Positions 26,293 to 38,527 of a stretch of 64,000 nucleotides of DNA are shown here, piece by piece (positions within the stretch are counted from its first letter, which is position 1; every line of letters begins with the position of its first letter). Source of the stretch: Psoroptes ovis (lineage: Eukaryota; Arthropoda; Arachnida; Sarcoptiformes; Psoroptidae). Below the pieces are notes generated by a model. The model saw only the letters and a list, made by a program, of their open reading frames with translations. It was not told the DNA's origin and did no database searches. The position numbers and the translations under genes are program-made. The DNA lies in contig PQWQ01000005.1 in assembly GCA_002943765.1 (NCBI GenBank), positions 310,001 through 374,000 on the forward strand, written 5' to 3'.

Positions 26293-26365
26293 ACAAAATG
26301 GAATTGAAATTATTTGAAATTTCATTCATTCATTCATTTTCTTCATTTCTTCTTTCCAACAATAT

Positions 26366-27127
26366 TCAAAATTTACTAACATATCTGTTTGAACGTAAAT
26401 AAAAACGTAACAATTTGCTGGACCATAAATTCTTTGGGTTAATACCGATACGCTGGGATTCAATGATATCGCTTGATTCATAATTGATGCCGTTATGTTC
26501 AAGCCAAATTGTTTGATCTTCAGTTATGTTTTTACAATTAAATGTATGATCAATATCGAATGCAATACATAATTTTGCTGGCCCATTACAAAGGTCGATT
26601 GGTTTTTTTCGCAATTTTTCGCGCAAATTTTTAGATGCTTTCGAATGATTTGCGCGTATTTCAATCATTTTATCAATCGAATTTTGATCTGGTTCAATTG
26701 CACGTATCAGAACGGCACCACCGTGATCATTACTTGATAAATTAAAACAATAATACATTCCGTATAGTAAACGTATGAAACAAGTACCACCAATCATATA
26801 CATTGGTTCATTGGCCACTGTACGATGATTATTGTATGAATATGATGCATGATCTTCAGGTCCTAGATAGGCTTCAGTTTCAACAATCATACCACGTATG
26901 ATTGTATCATCATTAATTCGGCGGCAAAGATATTTTCCAAGTAAGCTTCGAGCCAATTCAATCGTCGTATGTTGATCGAAATAATCTTGATTCAGTCGTT
27001 TTGAGAGATCATCGTTGTTGCTGTTGTTGTTGTTTGATTTAAATATTTTCAAATCATTTTCAAGCTCATTGTTGTTGAAATATTTTGATCTTTTCATTGT
27101 TTGACAAGTAAAACAAAATGAAAACAA
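26366..27127 (-). CDS. MPG: Alkyladenine (3-methyladenine) DNA glycosylase
   Basis: This is a single exon of up to 253 residues; a second in-frame ATG at 27097 would give 243 and is a plausible start. The enzyme starts base-excision repair by removing alkylated and deaminated purines in the nucleus. Conserved parts are FFDQ-like YFDQHTTIELARSLLGKYL, the catalytic VETEAYLGPED (Glu and Tyr equal to human E125 and Y127), the LLYGMYYCFN DNA-intercalating loop (Y162, M164, Y165, N169), VLIRAIEP (R182) and LCNGPAKLC. Two pocket positions differ from human in an ungapped alignment: the H136 position is Tyr, and the Y159 position is Arg. An Asn-rich segment (about 28-40) precedes the domain. Confidence 0.93.
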   Translation of the reverse strand: MFSFCFTCQTMKRSKYFNNNELENDLKIFKSNNNNSNNDDLSKRLNQDYFDQHTTIELARSLLGKYLCRRINDDTIIRGMIVETEAYLGPEDHASYSYNNHRTVANEPMYMIGGTCFIRLLYGMYYCFNLSSNDHGGAVLIRAIEPDQNSIDKMIEIRANHSKASKNLREKLRKKPIDLCNGPAKLCIAFDIDHTFNCKNITEDQTIWLEHNGINYESSDIIESQRIGINPKNLWSSKLLRFYLRSNRYVSKF

Positions 27128-27587
27128 GTTAAAAACAAAAATTTAAAATTATTTTTTGGTTGATTTTTTCGATTTTCAATCGAGTCGTCCTTTATGAATG
27201 GCCAAAATTTTGTTAATTGCAAACACATGACATTTAATTAGCAATAATAAGCGAGATTTTTGATGATTAAATGGTGAAAATTTTCGATTAAAAGACCTTG
27301 AAACATTGTCATTCACTTTTAAAGATGCATAAACCTTTGAAAACCATTGAAATTTTTCAAAATCAATTTTCAATATTTATTCATTTTTTTTGCATTCATA
27401 ATATATATGGTAATAATAATAATAATTTAACAATTGATAATAATAATATATTTTCATCATTTTGATTATTAATTTTGTTTCATTTGTCTCAAAATTCATG
27501 GGGAGGAGGTGGGAGTTTTTCAATAATGTTAAATATAATAAAATTCATATTTTTTTGAAATTAAAACATCTTCTTTTATCATTCGAA
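27128..27587. other. Intergenic region between MPG and KCMF1
   Basis: AT-rich sequence likely contains the MPG promoter and the KCMF1 3' untranslated region. No coding or structured feature was recognised. Confidence 0.5.
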
Positions 27588-30066
27588 TCAATCATAATGT
27601 GATGGTGGCGGTTCTGTTGGTTGGGATTGTTGCTGTTGTTGACATAATATTTTTCTACTACGTCCGGTATTATTACTACCACCATTGCTACCATTAACAG
27701 CATTTGTTGTTGATACAATCAAATTACCATCATCCAAAACATTACCAGTATTCGTTGCTACTGTCGATGATGTATGTTGCTGTAAGCTCGTTGCAGTTGT
27801 TGGCGGCCCATGTCTTAACGTTATCGATTGTGATGATCGATGTACTTTGTTCATAACTTTATTTAATCGATGATTATTCGTGGTGGTTGTTGCGGTCGCT
27901 GTAGATGGTGGTTGACTTGTACCAATTATCGTTCCATTCGATAGAATAGTTAACGGTTTTTGACGTGTCTGTGGATGTGATTGACTCAATTCATTATTGT
28001 TATAATAATAACTGTTATTAGTAGCATTATTATTCAAATTTAAGCTGCCATTCGATGATGATATAATGAATGTATTTAAACCATTTGTGTTGCTATTGAT
28101 CGATGTCGTTGTATTCATTGCTTCATTCATTTTCATTTTACCAACATTATATTCACTATTTGGGTGTTCATTCGTTTTGACAAAATTTTCTGAATATATT
28201 TGTGTTTGATTAGATTGTTGTTGTTGATCATTACGATGTTGTTGTTGATGTGGCTGATTATTAGCCATATTATTGGAATTCAATGTATGTTGTAATGGTT
28301 GTTGCTGATGACTGGTATTATTGTTGTTTATTTTATTTATCACCAATTTATTATCATCATTTTTTATATTATTATTCATAGATGTATTATTAACATCGGT
28401 ATTATTATTATTATTAATTTCTTCCACCGATGATTGTATCGATGGTGGTGTCGATTTAGAACGATTCATTTGTTCGCGTGTAAGATTATTATTTTCAACC
28501 GATGATGATGATAGAAATGAAAATATTAATTCCTGTACAAATATACTTCGGTCAGCTTTTAGGGAATTAATTTTTCTAATTTCATCACTATCATTTGTTG
28601 TCGATGTTGATGCTAATAAAGCACTTCTGATTGATTCGAAGATAAAGTCAAAATAAGAATTCATACATTAAGACTTTAATTGTAAAAAACTTACGAATTC
28701 AAAAGATAATTAGTATTGACCAATGGATTATTAATATTATTATTGACTGCTGAAGAATTAGAATTAAATGAAGAACAATTATTACTATTAACAATCAATG
28801 GACTAGGTGTAGTCGAATCGAATAATACACATGGCATTGATTGATTCGAATGTATGGCCAATGAAGACATATTATTATTATTATTACCATTATTATTATT
28901 TGCGTTATTGTTATTACTATTATTATTCGATGTTATTGGTGAAAATGGCATCTGTCTACGTTGACGAAACATTCGTTGAAATGTTGTACGTTCAAATGGT
29001 AAATGAGTTTGTCCACTGCCACCACCACCACCACCCAAACCTCCTCCTCCTGTCACTGCTGATGATAATGATGAAGATGATGATGATGCAGCTGAATTGA
29101 CACGTCTTACATCCGATAATTGTGATAACAATTGTGTTATTGGATCTAATGCATCATTACGATTGCTTAATGTAATACCCATTGTTTGTAATGTGCTATT
29201 ATTGTTACTATTACTATTATTATTATTTCCAGGTGATGAAGTTAAAAACTGAGTATTACGTCTATTACGATTTGTTGCCATTCGCGAATGGCGTTGCCGT
29301 GTACGTATTGCTGTTTGTGGTTCATCTTGATGTGTGAAATGAAAGGAAGAAAAAATATGTGAATTAGAATTATAAAGATAATTCAAAGATAATAATTGAT
29401 TTTGAATTTCAATCATTACTATTAATCGATGAAGAAGATGGTGTTGTACGATGTTCAAGATTTAAATGATTTAAAAAATCATCCGTTGTTTGATTAGGTT
29501 CAGCATTTGGTAATGTGGCACATATTGGACAAACCTATGAAGATAAAAATTGAAGGATTAATCAATTCATTCAACATTTTTAGACAGGTACATACCACAC
29601 GTATCGAATTATCACTATGTAAAACATTTACATGTTCAAATAATGTAATGTTTGTAAAACCTAGCCGGCCACATATTGGACATGTAAATGAATACGGTTG
29701 ATCATTATTCAATTGTTCACCAGAGAAAAATAAATCTATTTTTCAAAATCGGAAAAAATGAATCAAATTATAATCAAAATACCTAAAAAAAATACAATCA
29801 TGAATCATCAATACCTAAATCGGTTCGTGTTAAAATACATTGCATCGGATGATTACTGCTATGATTACCGAATGATTGACGTTGTTCATAGCAAGATGAA
29901 CAAAGATCATAATCGATACAAATTAAACATTTGTAACGTTTACCACGAAAATTTTGTTTAAGGCACGTATCACATGTCACTCCTAAAGAGAGAAGTCAAG
30001 AAGAAATTTACATTAATATCATTTGAAAAGGGTTAATTACTTAAACATACCTTGATGTGTTGACAT
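27588..30066 (-). CDS. KCMF1: KCMF1-like ZZ-finger E3 ubiquitin ligase
   Basis: Six coding exons (30051-30066, 29815-29982, 29596-29735, 29420-29534, 28695-29325, 27588-28626) give 702 residues. KCMF1 acts with UBR4 in ubiquitin-dependent lysosomal and proteasomal turnover. The order is a ZZ finger near the N-terminus (CDTCLKQNFRGKRYKCLIC, LCSSCYE, HPMQCILTR), a C2H2-type finger (FTCPICGRLGF, HVNVLH), the Drought-induced-19-like CPICATLPNAEP...TDDFLNHLNLEHR, the conserved TRQRHSRM stretch, DPITQLLSQLSDVRR, and LKADRSIFVQELI. The human protein is 381 residues; the extra length here is Asn, Gln, Ser and Thr runs in the second half. A likely 5' untranslated intron ends at an acceptor by 30085, and a donor near 31480 is a candidate partner. 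The first coding exon is only 16 bases. Confidence 0.93.
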
Positions 30067-32791
30067 TTTTATGTTTTATGTTCGCCTAATTTTATAATAT
30101 GAAAATATTTATATACGGATATAAACAATTTATAATTTTTATAAATAAACACACAAAAAAACACAAAAACAATATCACATTTATTTCTATAGAAAAAATA
30201 AAACAGAATCCAAATTAAACAAATTAATTAAAAAATTGATAATTAAAAATTTTTAAAATGATTTTAAATATGATTGAAATTGATATATATATGGCAGTAA
30301 TGTATCGGCATTACTTTGCATTCGACGATCACTGATCAAAACGACAATTCGTGTTAAATTATCTTGAAATTCTTTGATAATTTTTTTATTGGGTTTAATT
30401 ATAACCAAATAAACAAAATAAATAAACAACTATGTGAATTACATATAAACAAACAAACAAAATGAAATATTTTTTGTTTATTTATTTCATCAAACTCACT
30501 CAAAAATTGTGTGTGTGTATGAAAAAATATATACAAGTAAATATTTTAAATAAATATTATAAGTCAATATATATATGCAATATATACATAGTTATGCATG
30601 CAACTAATCATATATATTCAAATATAAAATTTTATATATAAATATTTCATTAATTTTTCATTTAATGAACAAACAGAATTTTCATATATTTCAAGTATAA
30701 TTACAATATTAATTCTTTTCAATGATATAAATTATCATATCTTCAATGATGAAAAATTGATGAATATTTCAAGTATTGAAATAATATTAAATAGATTAAA
30801 ATTGCTGAAATACACAAAAAAATAAAATTTTACTTGAACATCTTACTCGTATTATAACTACTCTAATAATAATCACAATAATAAACTAACGGATGCTAAA
30901 TACACCAAATTAATAATAGTATTGCATGCAAGTTAAAGCCAAACATTCAATAGCACATATATAACAGTATTTATATGGTTGTTTTTTTTCGGTATTGGAT
31001 ATATGAGAATGTATAATCAATACATGTAAATATATGTGTTTGGCGAATAGAGTAATGGTAAATTGTTGATATTGAAATTAAATAATGTGTATGTGTGTGG
31101 GCAATATATTTGATCAACAATTTATACTATTTATCATTAATGGTAGTTAGTTAATGAAGCAATGGATTTTTTGGGAATGGAATATACGAATCATCAAAAT
31201 GTGATTATATAATCAAACTGTTTTTCATTCATAGATAAATGATATTCAAATAACACTTTCAAAGATATAAATTCACACAGCTTAAAAAAATGTACTAAAT
31301 TGTGATATATGGTTTCGAAGCAGCTGTTTATTTGATGATCAAATTTGGAGCAAAAAAAAATGATGACTTACAAATAATCAATGAAACAGTGATAGAAATT
31401 CGTTTTGGCTCAATTTTAAGGGTGATAATCATTCGATAAAATTGAAATAAATCAAAAATTGATCAAAAATAGAACTCACCACATAGAAAATGTATGCAGT
31501 TGATTTGATTTAGCTTAATTTTCAATGTTTTGATTCGTTTAATTTGCTGTTTTTGACTCAAAAAACGCACACAAAACACAAATTTAACGCAGATAACTTG
31601 ATTAATTATCCGTTTATTTTTCGTTCAAAATGATGGCTACGACAACAAATCTTTGAAAAAATTTTTGATGCGAAAGCGACAAATAAACAAACAAGCAGCA
31701 GCATCAACAAACACTGTGAAAAAATAAGCCAAAAGTTAAAGAAATCATTGAGAAAAAAAATGAAATGTTTCGAGCGACTCTTTTTTCGGTTCTTCTCTCT
31801 GTGTCTGTGTATGTTTGTCTCTGTGTTCGATCGAACGAAAATAGCTGAAAAACGATGACGATGCTTAATTCACAGACGGCGTTACCGAATTTTTTTCCGG
31901 AAATTTTTTTTCCTAAGGGGCAAAAGCGTTTCCACGGAAATTTTCCCAAATTCGTTCGATTTTTAATTTGATTCGATTTTCTAATTTTTTTGGGTCCCGA
32001 AATTCCTTTCAATCAAATTCCGATCCATTTTTTTTCATGTTTGCTCAAATAATCTTTGATTACGCTTGATTATCTTTGGATTTCGAACTCTTAAATCACC
32101 AAAAAAAATTCAGCCGAATTCCAATGAAATTTCTTTGAATTTTCCAAAAATAAAAAAAAATCATAATTAACCTGTTTTTATCTCCTTCAAATCATTCAAA
32201 AATAATGATATAATAATTTGAATGAATTCAAAGAATTTTAGCAAGAAAATTACTTATTATCAATAATAATTGGAAGAAATAGAGAATGAAGAGAGAGATA
32301 TGTTTTAATATATTCAAGATAAATGACGATAAACACAACCAATTATCATTGAATGATTCATTTTGATCATAGATACACTTAATCATTCATTCATATTTGT
32401 ACGTGAATTAACACACCAAACAAGCATCGCATGCGCTGGCAAATCTTACATTTTCAGTGTTTTCATATTCAATCATTCAATGTTTGAATCAATATTGATA
32501 CTTGAAAATGCATCTGACAATAATATGAATTGGTAATGTGAATTAAGATAATCATCAATTGAAGCGCATGCTATTTCAATACTTGCCCATTACGATTCAT
32601 TAAAATTGATTTTGTTACTATTTTACACTTGAAATAATCAATTGAACGCATCCTTATTATCGATATTTTCAAATATTTCAAAGAAAATTTAATCGAATCA
32701 TCATCATCGTTTGACATTTTCATTTTTTGTCACCACTCAATTCATCGATCGTTTTCAATAAGCAATAATATCAAATAATATTCGTTGAAAA
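30067..32791. other. Divergent promoter region between KCMF1 and QDPR
   Basis: This is about 2.7 kb of AT-rich DNA. It probably contains the KCMF1 5' untranslated exon and intron and both promoters. One orphan open exon-like segment at 30253-30429 is listed separately. GCATGCGCT near 32431 and its complement near 32563 might be NRF1-type promoter sites. The open frame 31704-32012 has no domain. Confidence 0.5.
30253..30429 (-). CDS. Possible orphan 3'-terminal coding exon
   Basis: On the minus strand, directly after a CACATAG acceptor-like site, 58 codons stay open to a TAA at 30253-30255. The C-terminal part (IIKEFQDNLTRIVVLISDRR and TLLPYIYQFQSYLKSF) has protein-like composition, unlike the surrounding AT-rich noise. 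I do not recognise it and found no upstream partner exon. It lies within the proposed 5' untranslated intron of KCMF1. It could be a real last exon of a small gene, an alternative exon, or chance. Confidence 0.25.
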   Translation of the reverse strand: MFIYFVYLVIIKPNKKIIKEFQDNLTRIVVLISDRRMQSNADTLLPYIYQFQSYLKSF

Positions 32792-33653
32792 ATGGCACAA
32801 CGTCGTGTATTGGTCTACGGTGGTAAAGGTGCATTAGGATCGGTGTGTGTTGAACATTTTCGTAAACAAAATTGGGCAAGTATCCATTCACTTAATTGAT
32901 TGATTACCTAATCGATTAATTGATTTTTGAAAAATTTCATTTTTTTGAAAATAAAGTGGGTCAGTTCAATAGATTTAAATGCCAATGAACAAGCCGATTC
33001 AAATATATTGATATCGCCAAATTCGACTACATTGGTCGAACAAGAAGAAAATGTTGTTGAAAATTTGACAAAAATATTAGGTGATAATAAATTGGATGCA
33101 ATTATTTGTGTTGCTGGTGGTTGGGCCGGTGGTAGTGCTAAAAATAAAGATTTCATTAAAAATTCTGAACTAATGATACGTCAAAGTATTTGGACATCAT
33201 TAATAGCCTCAAAATTGGCATCAAAATTTTTAAAAGATGATGGATTGCTAACATTGACCGGTGCTAAAGCTGCATTGGAGCCAACTCCAGGTATTAATTT
33301 CTTGTAATGATTGATTAGTTTTTAATTCAATTTTGAAATCAATTATTTTACCTTAAGGAATGATTGGATATGGTATGGCCAAATCAGCTGTACATCATTT
33401 AGTGTCAAGTTTAGCACAAGAAAAAGGTGGACTGCCAACAAATAGTTCAGTGCTAGCAATATTACCGATTACATTGGATACACCAATGAATCGTAAATTT
33501 ATGCCAAATGCTAATTTCGAAGAATGGACACCATTATCATTTGTTGCTGAATTATTCATAAAATGGTCATCGAATCCAGCTGATCGACCAAAATCTGGTT
33601 CATTAGTACAATTATTGACAGAAAAAGGCATTACAACACTTAAAATTGATTAA
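32792..33653 (+). CDS. QDPR: Dihydropteridine reductase
   Basis: Three exons (32792-32875, 32957-33290, 33358-33653) give 237 residues, the normal length. The enzyme uses NADH to regenerate tetrahydrobiopterin, the cofactor of aromatic amino-acid hydroxylases, and is a cytosolic short-chain dehydrogenase. Visible features are the nucleotide motif VLVYGGKGALG at residues 6-16, CVAGGWAGG, the catalytic YGMAK (Tyr-x-x-x-Lys), LPITLDTPMNRK and the closing SGSLVQLLTEKG. Intron 1 needs a GC donor (TGG|GCAAGT) to give the conserved NWWVSSID junction. The gene converges with SERAC1, 88 bp between stops. Confidence 0.95.
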
Positions 33654-33741
33654 ATCAATTAGAAAAGTGGAAATTCCAAATGTTTCAAACATTTGGAATC
33701 AAACAAATCGGAACAAAAAATTGCCAAAAGAAATATCAATT

Positions 33742-35936
33742 TTATTTACCTAAATGAAATCTTTCCATGAATATTTTTTTTTTATTTTTTAATTTTAATT
33801 TTTCTTTCAATAATATTTCCATTAAGAATTCTTTCAATTCACAATATGATGGTGCATTACGATCACTTGGTTTACAAATACTGAAATGATTTTCAGGTAA
33901 CAAAATAAATCGACCAATACCTGGATTGGCTGATTCTTCAGGCACTTTAAACAATGAGAGAAAAAGAATTCAATTCAATTATTAATAAAAACATATCAAT
34001 GAAAATTATTAAAATACACTCATTCATTGGACATACCTAACAATGCACTCCATTCGATTGGTTTTTTCAACAATGTACATGGTTTGGTTTCACCAAAACT
34101 AAGGCAATCAATTTTTTGTTTTTGAATTAATCGAATAAATTCATCATTCAATTGCAGCAATTCATCAGAATCTAATTCAGAAGATTTTAAAATTTGATTA
34201 TTCATGGTTCAATCATCTCATTTCCAATTACCTTTCTGCAATTCCAATACATGATTAGATGGATAAATAATTCGTTGAACATTTTGTGACCAAACAGCCA
34301 TTTCGGATCCACGATGTGGTACCGAATAGAATACAATACCTTTGGTTTGCCGAATAAATCGATGATTTTCATTCAAATGTTTTTGACAATATGTAAGCAT
34401 ATGTTTGACAAACAAGCCACCCATTGAATGTGTAATCCAAATGATTGGCCTCTTACCGACACCGGCTTCATTTAATTCATGTATCAATTGTACACTACGA
34501 TCACGTATTGTAAATTCATCTTGTGGACAATTAATATTCCAACTACTTAAATATGAATTATAATGTACAGCTAATATTCGACATTTTGGAAAATCATCGG
34601 CCAACCATTGTTGGGGCCATAATTGAGTATGATTTTCAGAATTTTTCGCTATCGGGTCTCTATTGGTTGATTGCCGCCATGTATGTAATACACCACCTTT
34701 TAATCCATGTATGAATATGATATCATATTCCAATGGTTGCTTATCTTCTAAATCGAATAATGGATATAACAGATATATGGATGGATACAATTTTTCCGAA
34801 GTATTCATCGAAGAAGATGTATACGATGATGACATATTATACAATGTTTTACCCGATTCAAGTTTCAAACAATAATCATTTGAACGTAACCATTCGGCCA
34901 AAATGCCCAGCCAACCGGTATGATAAAAATGTTTATGCGATGAATTATATTGACTTAATGCTGCAATAATTCGAGCGATCCAATGCTTGGTTTCCAAATC
35001 ATCATCATCGTTGTTGAATAAATGTAAAAATTTGAGCAAAATAATCAATAAACCATTATTGATCAGTAGCAGCGATAAATTTTCATTACAAACAATATTC
35101 TGTAATAATGTTTGAAAATATAAGGTTTTATATTGTTGCAACTGATTATTGATATGATTATCATTCATTTTCGTATGATGATGATGATGTGGATGATGAT
35201 CAAAATCTTGATGAAAAAATGGATTAATTCGATTATCGAATAATATTAGCGCTTGCCGAGTAAAATAATTGGCACATTCTGTTTGATAATTGCTTTGCAG
35301 CGTACAATCAAGCAAATGAATTAATAATTCATTTAATGTATCAAATTTAAGTAAATCATTATCGTTGTTGTTTGCACGTATTATAATTTGATCTTTATCA
35401 TAAAATGATAATTTCGGATGAAAGTGCCGTGAATCAATCTTTTCATCATTTTTTCTTGCTTGTTTAATGCTTTTCGCATAATCATTGGTTTGTGAAAGCT
35501 TGAGATAATCAAGTTCTGTGGAAATGAAATCAAAGATTAAATCAAATCAATTCATTAAATTTAAATGACGAAAAACTTACCATGTTTTATTTTGATCAAA
35601 AAATCCAATTTTGGAAACCAATTTTCCATTTTATTTACAATATTTTCATTCATATTCATTAACTCATCATAATTATTATCACTGGTGCTATGATCCAAGT
35701 TGAATTGATTAAATATTTCAGGTAAATCAATATATTCATCAGGTGTTGATGTTATTGTTTTCATTGTTTTTGATGATGAGGATGTCATATTGCTGAATAA
35801 ATACATGAATCCACTGTTTTCAAAGAGAAAAATTCGTGAGTTGATTAGAATCGAATTGAATGGAATTCAAAATCAGAAATATTTACCCACAAATTGATGA
35901 AACACTGGCCGAAATCAAGATCACGTATTTGCTCAT
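33742..35936 (-). CDS. SERAC1: SERAC1-like serine hydrolase
   Basis: Five exons (35887-35936, 35581-35813, 34232-35515, 34037-34171, 33742-33944) encode 634 residues; the human protein has 654. SERAC1 acts at mitochondria-ER contact sites in phosphatidylglycerol remodelling and cholesterol handling. The N-terminus MSKYVILISASVSSICGG could be a membrane anchor. The middle helical region includes ECANYFTRQALILF. The alpha/beta-hydrolase part has DIIFIHGLKGGVLHTWRQ, the nucleophile motif WITHSMGGLFVK (Ser in HSMGG), GIVFYSVPHRGS, and the final His in PENHFSICKPSD. The C-terminal joins, such as ELQK-DSDELL and SALL-VPEESANPGIG, match the family. The 60-bp fourth intron is among the shortest in the window. 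The first exon rests only on splice-frame fit. Confidence 0.9.
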
Positions 35937-37067
35937 TTCTATTCATTGATTATTATCAAATAAATATTACATCACAGATATGTTTTGTGGGGAAAATCGT
36001 TGATAGAATGGATGATCAAGAAACTGTATGATTCAATGTCTAAACAATTGATTAGTTGATAGATTTATTTTTAATTTTTCGATTTAAATCAATTTTTAAA
36101 ATGAAATCTTCATCAAAACGAAATCACGTGACATTTGTTCATTGATTTGACATATGTGGAATGTAAATATTGAAAAGTAGCGCCATCTGTTGATGAGAAA
36201 ATTTAAAATTTCAAAATTCATTCTCAAATCAAAACAACTCATCAATTTTTTATAATTATTTGTGTGAATTATTATTTTCATTGTTTCAAATTAATCTGTA
36301 AAATTGATGAGACACAGTTTTAATACCTTTCAATGGATTGTCATCAGCCGGGATTAATCATTGAAAACCACTAAAAGTGTCACAGAAATATTTCAGTTAA
36401 AGTGTGAATGTGAATTAAAGAAGTATTCAAAGACATTTTCATGTTGAATTTCATTCATTATTTGTTGTTATTAATTGGTAAAAACTTTCAAATTCATTTG
36501 TTCATCATTGAAATATCGAACAATTAAACCCTTTTTTTCACTAAATGACATCAATCAATGTATTTACGCATGTATTTTTTTGAACATTTAAATTGACAAA
36601 CATTAAACTCTTACGGTATAATAAGGTTTGTGCATCATCACACATTTACATCACAGTCTACAAATAATACACATTTTAAACTTTATTAGACTTACTTGAT
36701 AATAATAGTCTTAGACGAAAAAATTTTTGAATATTAAGGTTTTAATATTTGCATATATACGAATCCATTAAGAATTTCTTAATTAGCATCATCATCTTAG
36801 TTCATTTGTTCATTCATTCATTTATTCTTCAATGATTTTTGTCTAATAAAAAAAGGTACGAATGATGAAAATATATGAATACATTCCCATTTAGTTCATT
36901 TAGTCATTATGCCATTCATGTGTAATGATTGAATGAATGAATTATCAAATTTAATGTTTTATCAAATTGAATTGATTCGGAATTGAAATTTTCATTCGTT
37001 TCGTTCCATTCGAAAAATCAAATTTCCGACCAAAACAATTCATAATATTTTCAATCATTTAATTATA

Positions 37068-37189
37068 CAGGGTTATATAAGTTTTTATTCATAGTTTTAA
37101 AGTTGATTTTCGTAGTTTTCAATGAAAATTTCAAATGGTAAAATTACGAAATTCAATTTTAAAGCTACGAATTAAAACTTTCAACCCTG
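37068..37189. mobile_element. Second foldback MITE family (CAGGG ends), copy 1
   Basis: This 122-bp near-palindrome starts CAGGGTT and ends AACCCTG, flanked by TA on both sides (37066-37067 and 37190-37191). Inner arms carry AAGTTTTTATTC and GAATTAAAACTTTC. A second copy lies at 44289-44407. TA duplications fit a Tc1/mariner-type origin. Confidence 0.75.
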
Positions 37190-37467
37190 TATTCACTTAG
37201 CATCTTTTTTTTTTGGTAGTCTGTCATCCAATATATATGTACGGATGTCGAGCACCACCACCAAACAATGCTCAAATGTCCACAATGATCAATTATTATT
37301 ATTTAACCTTGTAAAATGATAATAATGACAACGATGATGATGATGATGATTCCATAATTATTGCATGAGATATGAAATTGAAAATTTTCGAAAAAAAACA
37401 CTGCTGCTGTTTGCCTGTATATTGTACATTGTATACCACCAAATGCCTAAATATTCCGGTTATTATA

Positions 37468-37550
37468 TTGGGTTGTCTCATAAGTTTTTGACGTTTTTTG
37501 AATGAAAAAAAAAGATTTAAAAAACGGCAAGAACTTATGGGACAACCTAA
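37468..37550. mobile_element. Mariner-like foldback MITE, type C
   Basis: Ends GGTTGTCTCATAAGTTTTTG and AAGAACTTATGGGACAACC form arms. TA duplications are at 37466-37467 and 37551-37552. The centre is A-rich. Confidence 0.85.
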
Positions 37551-37799
37551 TACAATATACAAATATTACATTTCTGATTTTCATTTTCATTTTTCATCAT
37601 TTTTCTCCGATTTCAAACATGGCAGAAACACTGAAATGACAATAATATTAATAATAATAATAATAATAATATTGCCATGAACATCAACTAAATTGGAAAA
37701 ATAAAGCAAAATCAGTTTTATGAAATATTTCATACCTGTGTATATATAGTGTTATAGTCAGTCAGGCAGCAATTACGGCAGCAAGTACCAATAACAATA

Positions 37800-37882
37800 T
37801 TAGATTGTCCGAAAAGTTCATTCCGCTTAATCACAGTAGAAGTTGCCATATGAAAATCGACCAAAACTTTTCGGACAACCTG
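37800..37882. mobile_element. Mariner-like foldback MITE, type B, forward
   Basis: It starts TTAGATTGTCCGAAAAGTTC and ends AAAACTTTTCGGACAACC. The unpaired centre GCTTAATCACAGTAGAAGTT is shared with other type-B copies. TA precedes it at 37798-37799. Confidence 0.85.
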
Positions 37883-38194
37883 AAATAACGATGATGACAA
37901 TAAACAAAAAGGTGTTTTTTCATTTGATTGTCGCTGTTATTATTAATGTTATCATTTAATAAAATTGCCAAGTTTTCCAAAATACCAATTCTAATAATTT
38001 CAATTGTGTTATTATTGTTTTCATTAAAAAAAAATGTTTTGTTCAAACATATAATAATAACGATAATAATAATAATAATAATATTTAAACATGAAATGTG
38101 ATAACAACAATAGACAATAGATAGACAGGGATACAATTTCAATTGTGATTGATCTATAATTTATTTATTATTTATTGTTATTACTTACTTATTA

Positions 38195-38278
38195 TTTAAG
38201 TTGTCCGGAAAGTTTTGGTCAATTTTCATAAGCCAACTTCGATTGATTAAGCGGAATGAACTTTTCGGACAACCTTAA
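38195..38278. mobile_element. Mariner-like foldback MITE, type B, reverse
   Basis: This copy is oriented opposite to that at 37800-37882: it begins AGTTGTCCGGAAAGTTTTGG and ends GAATGAACTTTTCGGACAAC. TA flanks lie at 38193-38194 and 38279-38280. Confidence 0.85.
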
Positions 38279-38527
38279 TACTGATATTATTTATTTTCAT
38301 CATTATTATCAATATATTATTAATTTCGTTTATTTTTCGTAATATTTTTCATTTTCAAAATGTGAAATCATCTTGTACCGAGAAATATATCAATAAATTT
38401 TTCCCCATTTTTTTCAATTTCGTTTTCAATAAGCAATAATTATTGATAATAACAATGAAACAATAATTTTGAAGATGTGAAACATGACAAAATAAAAATT
38501 CAATTTAAAATGTCTAAATTGCTTGTT

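Noticed and set aside
31704..32012. 102-codon minus-strand frame
   Set aside because: Composition is A-rich and lysine-heavy with no domain; it lies where the KCMF1 5' untranslated exon is expected.
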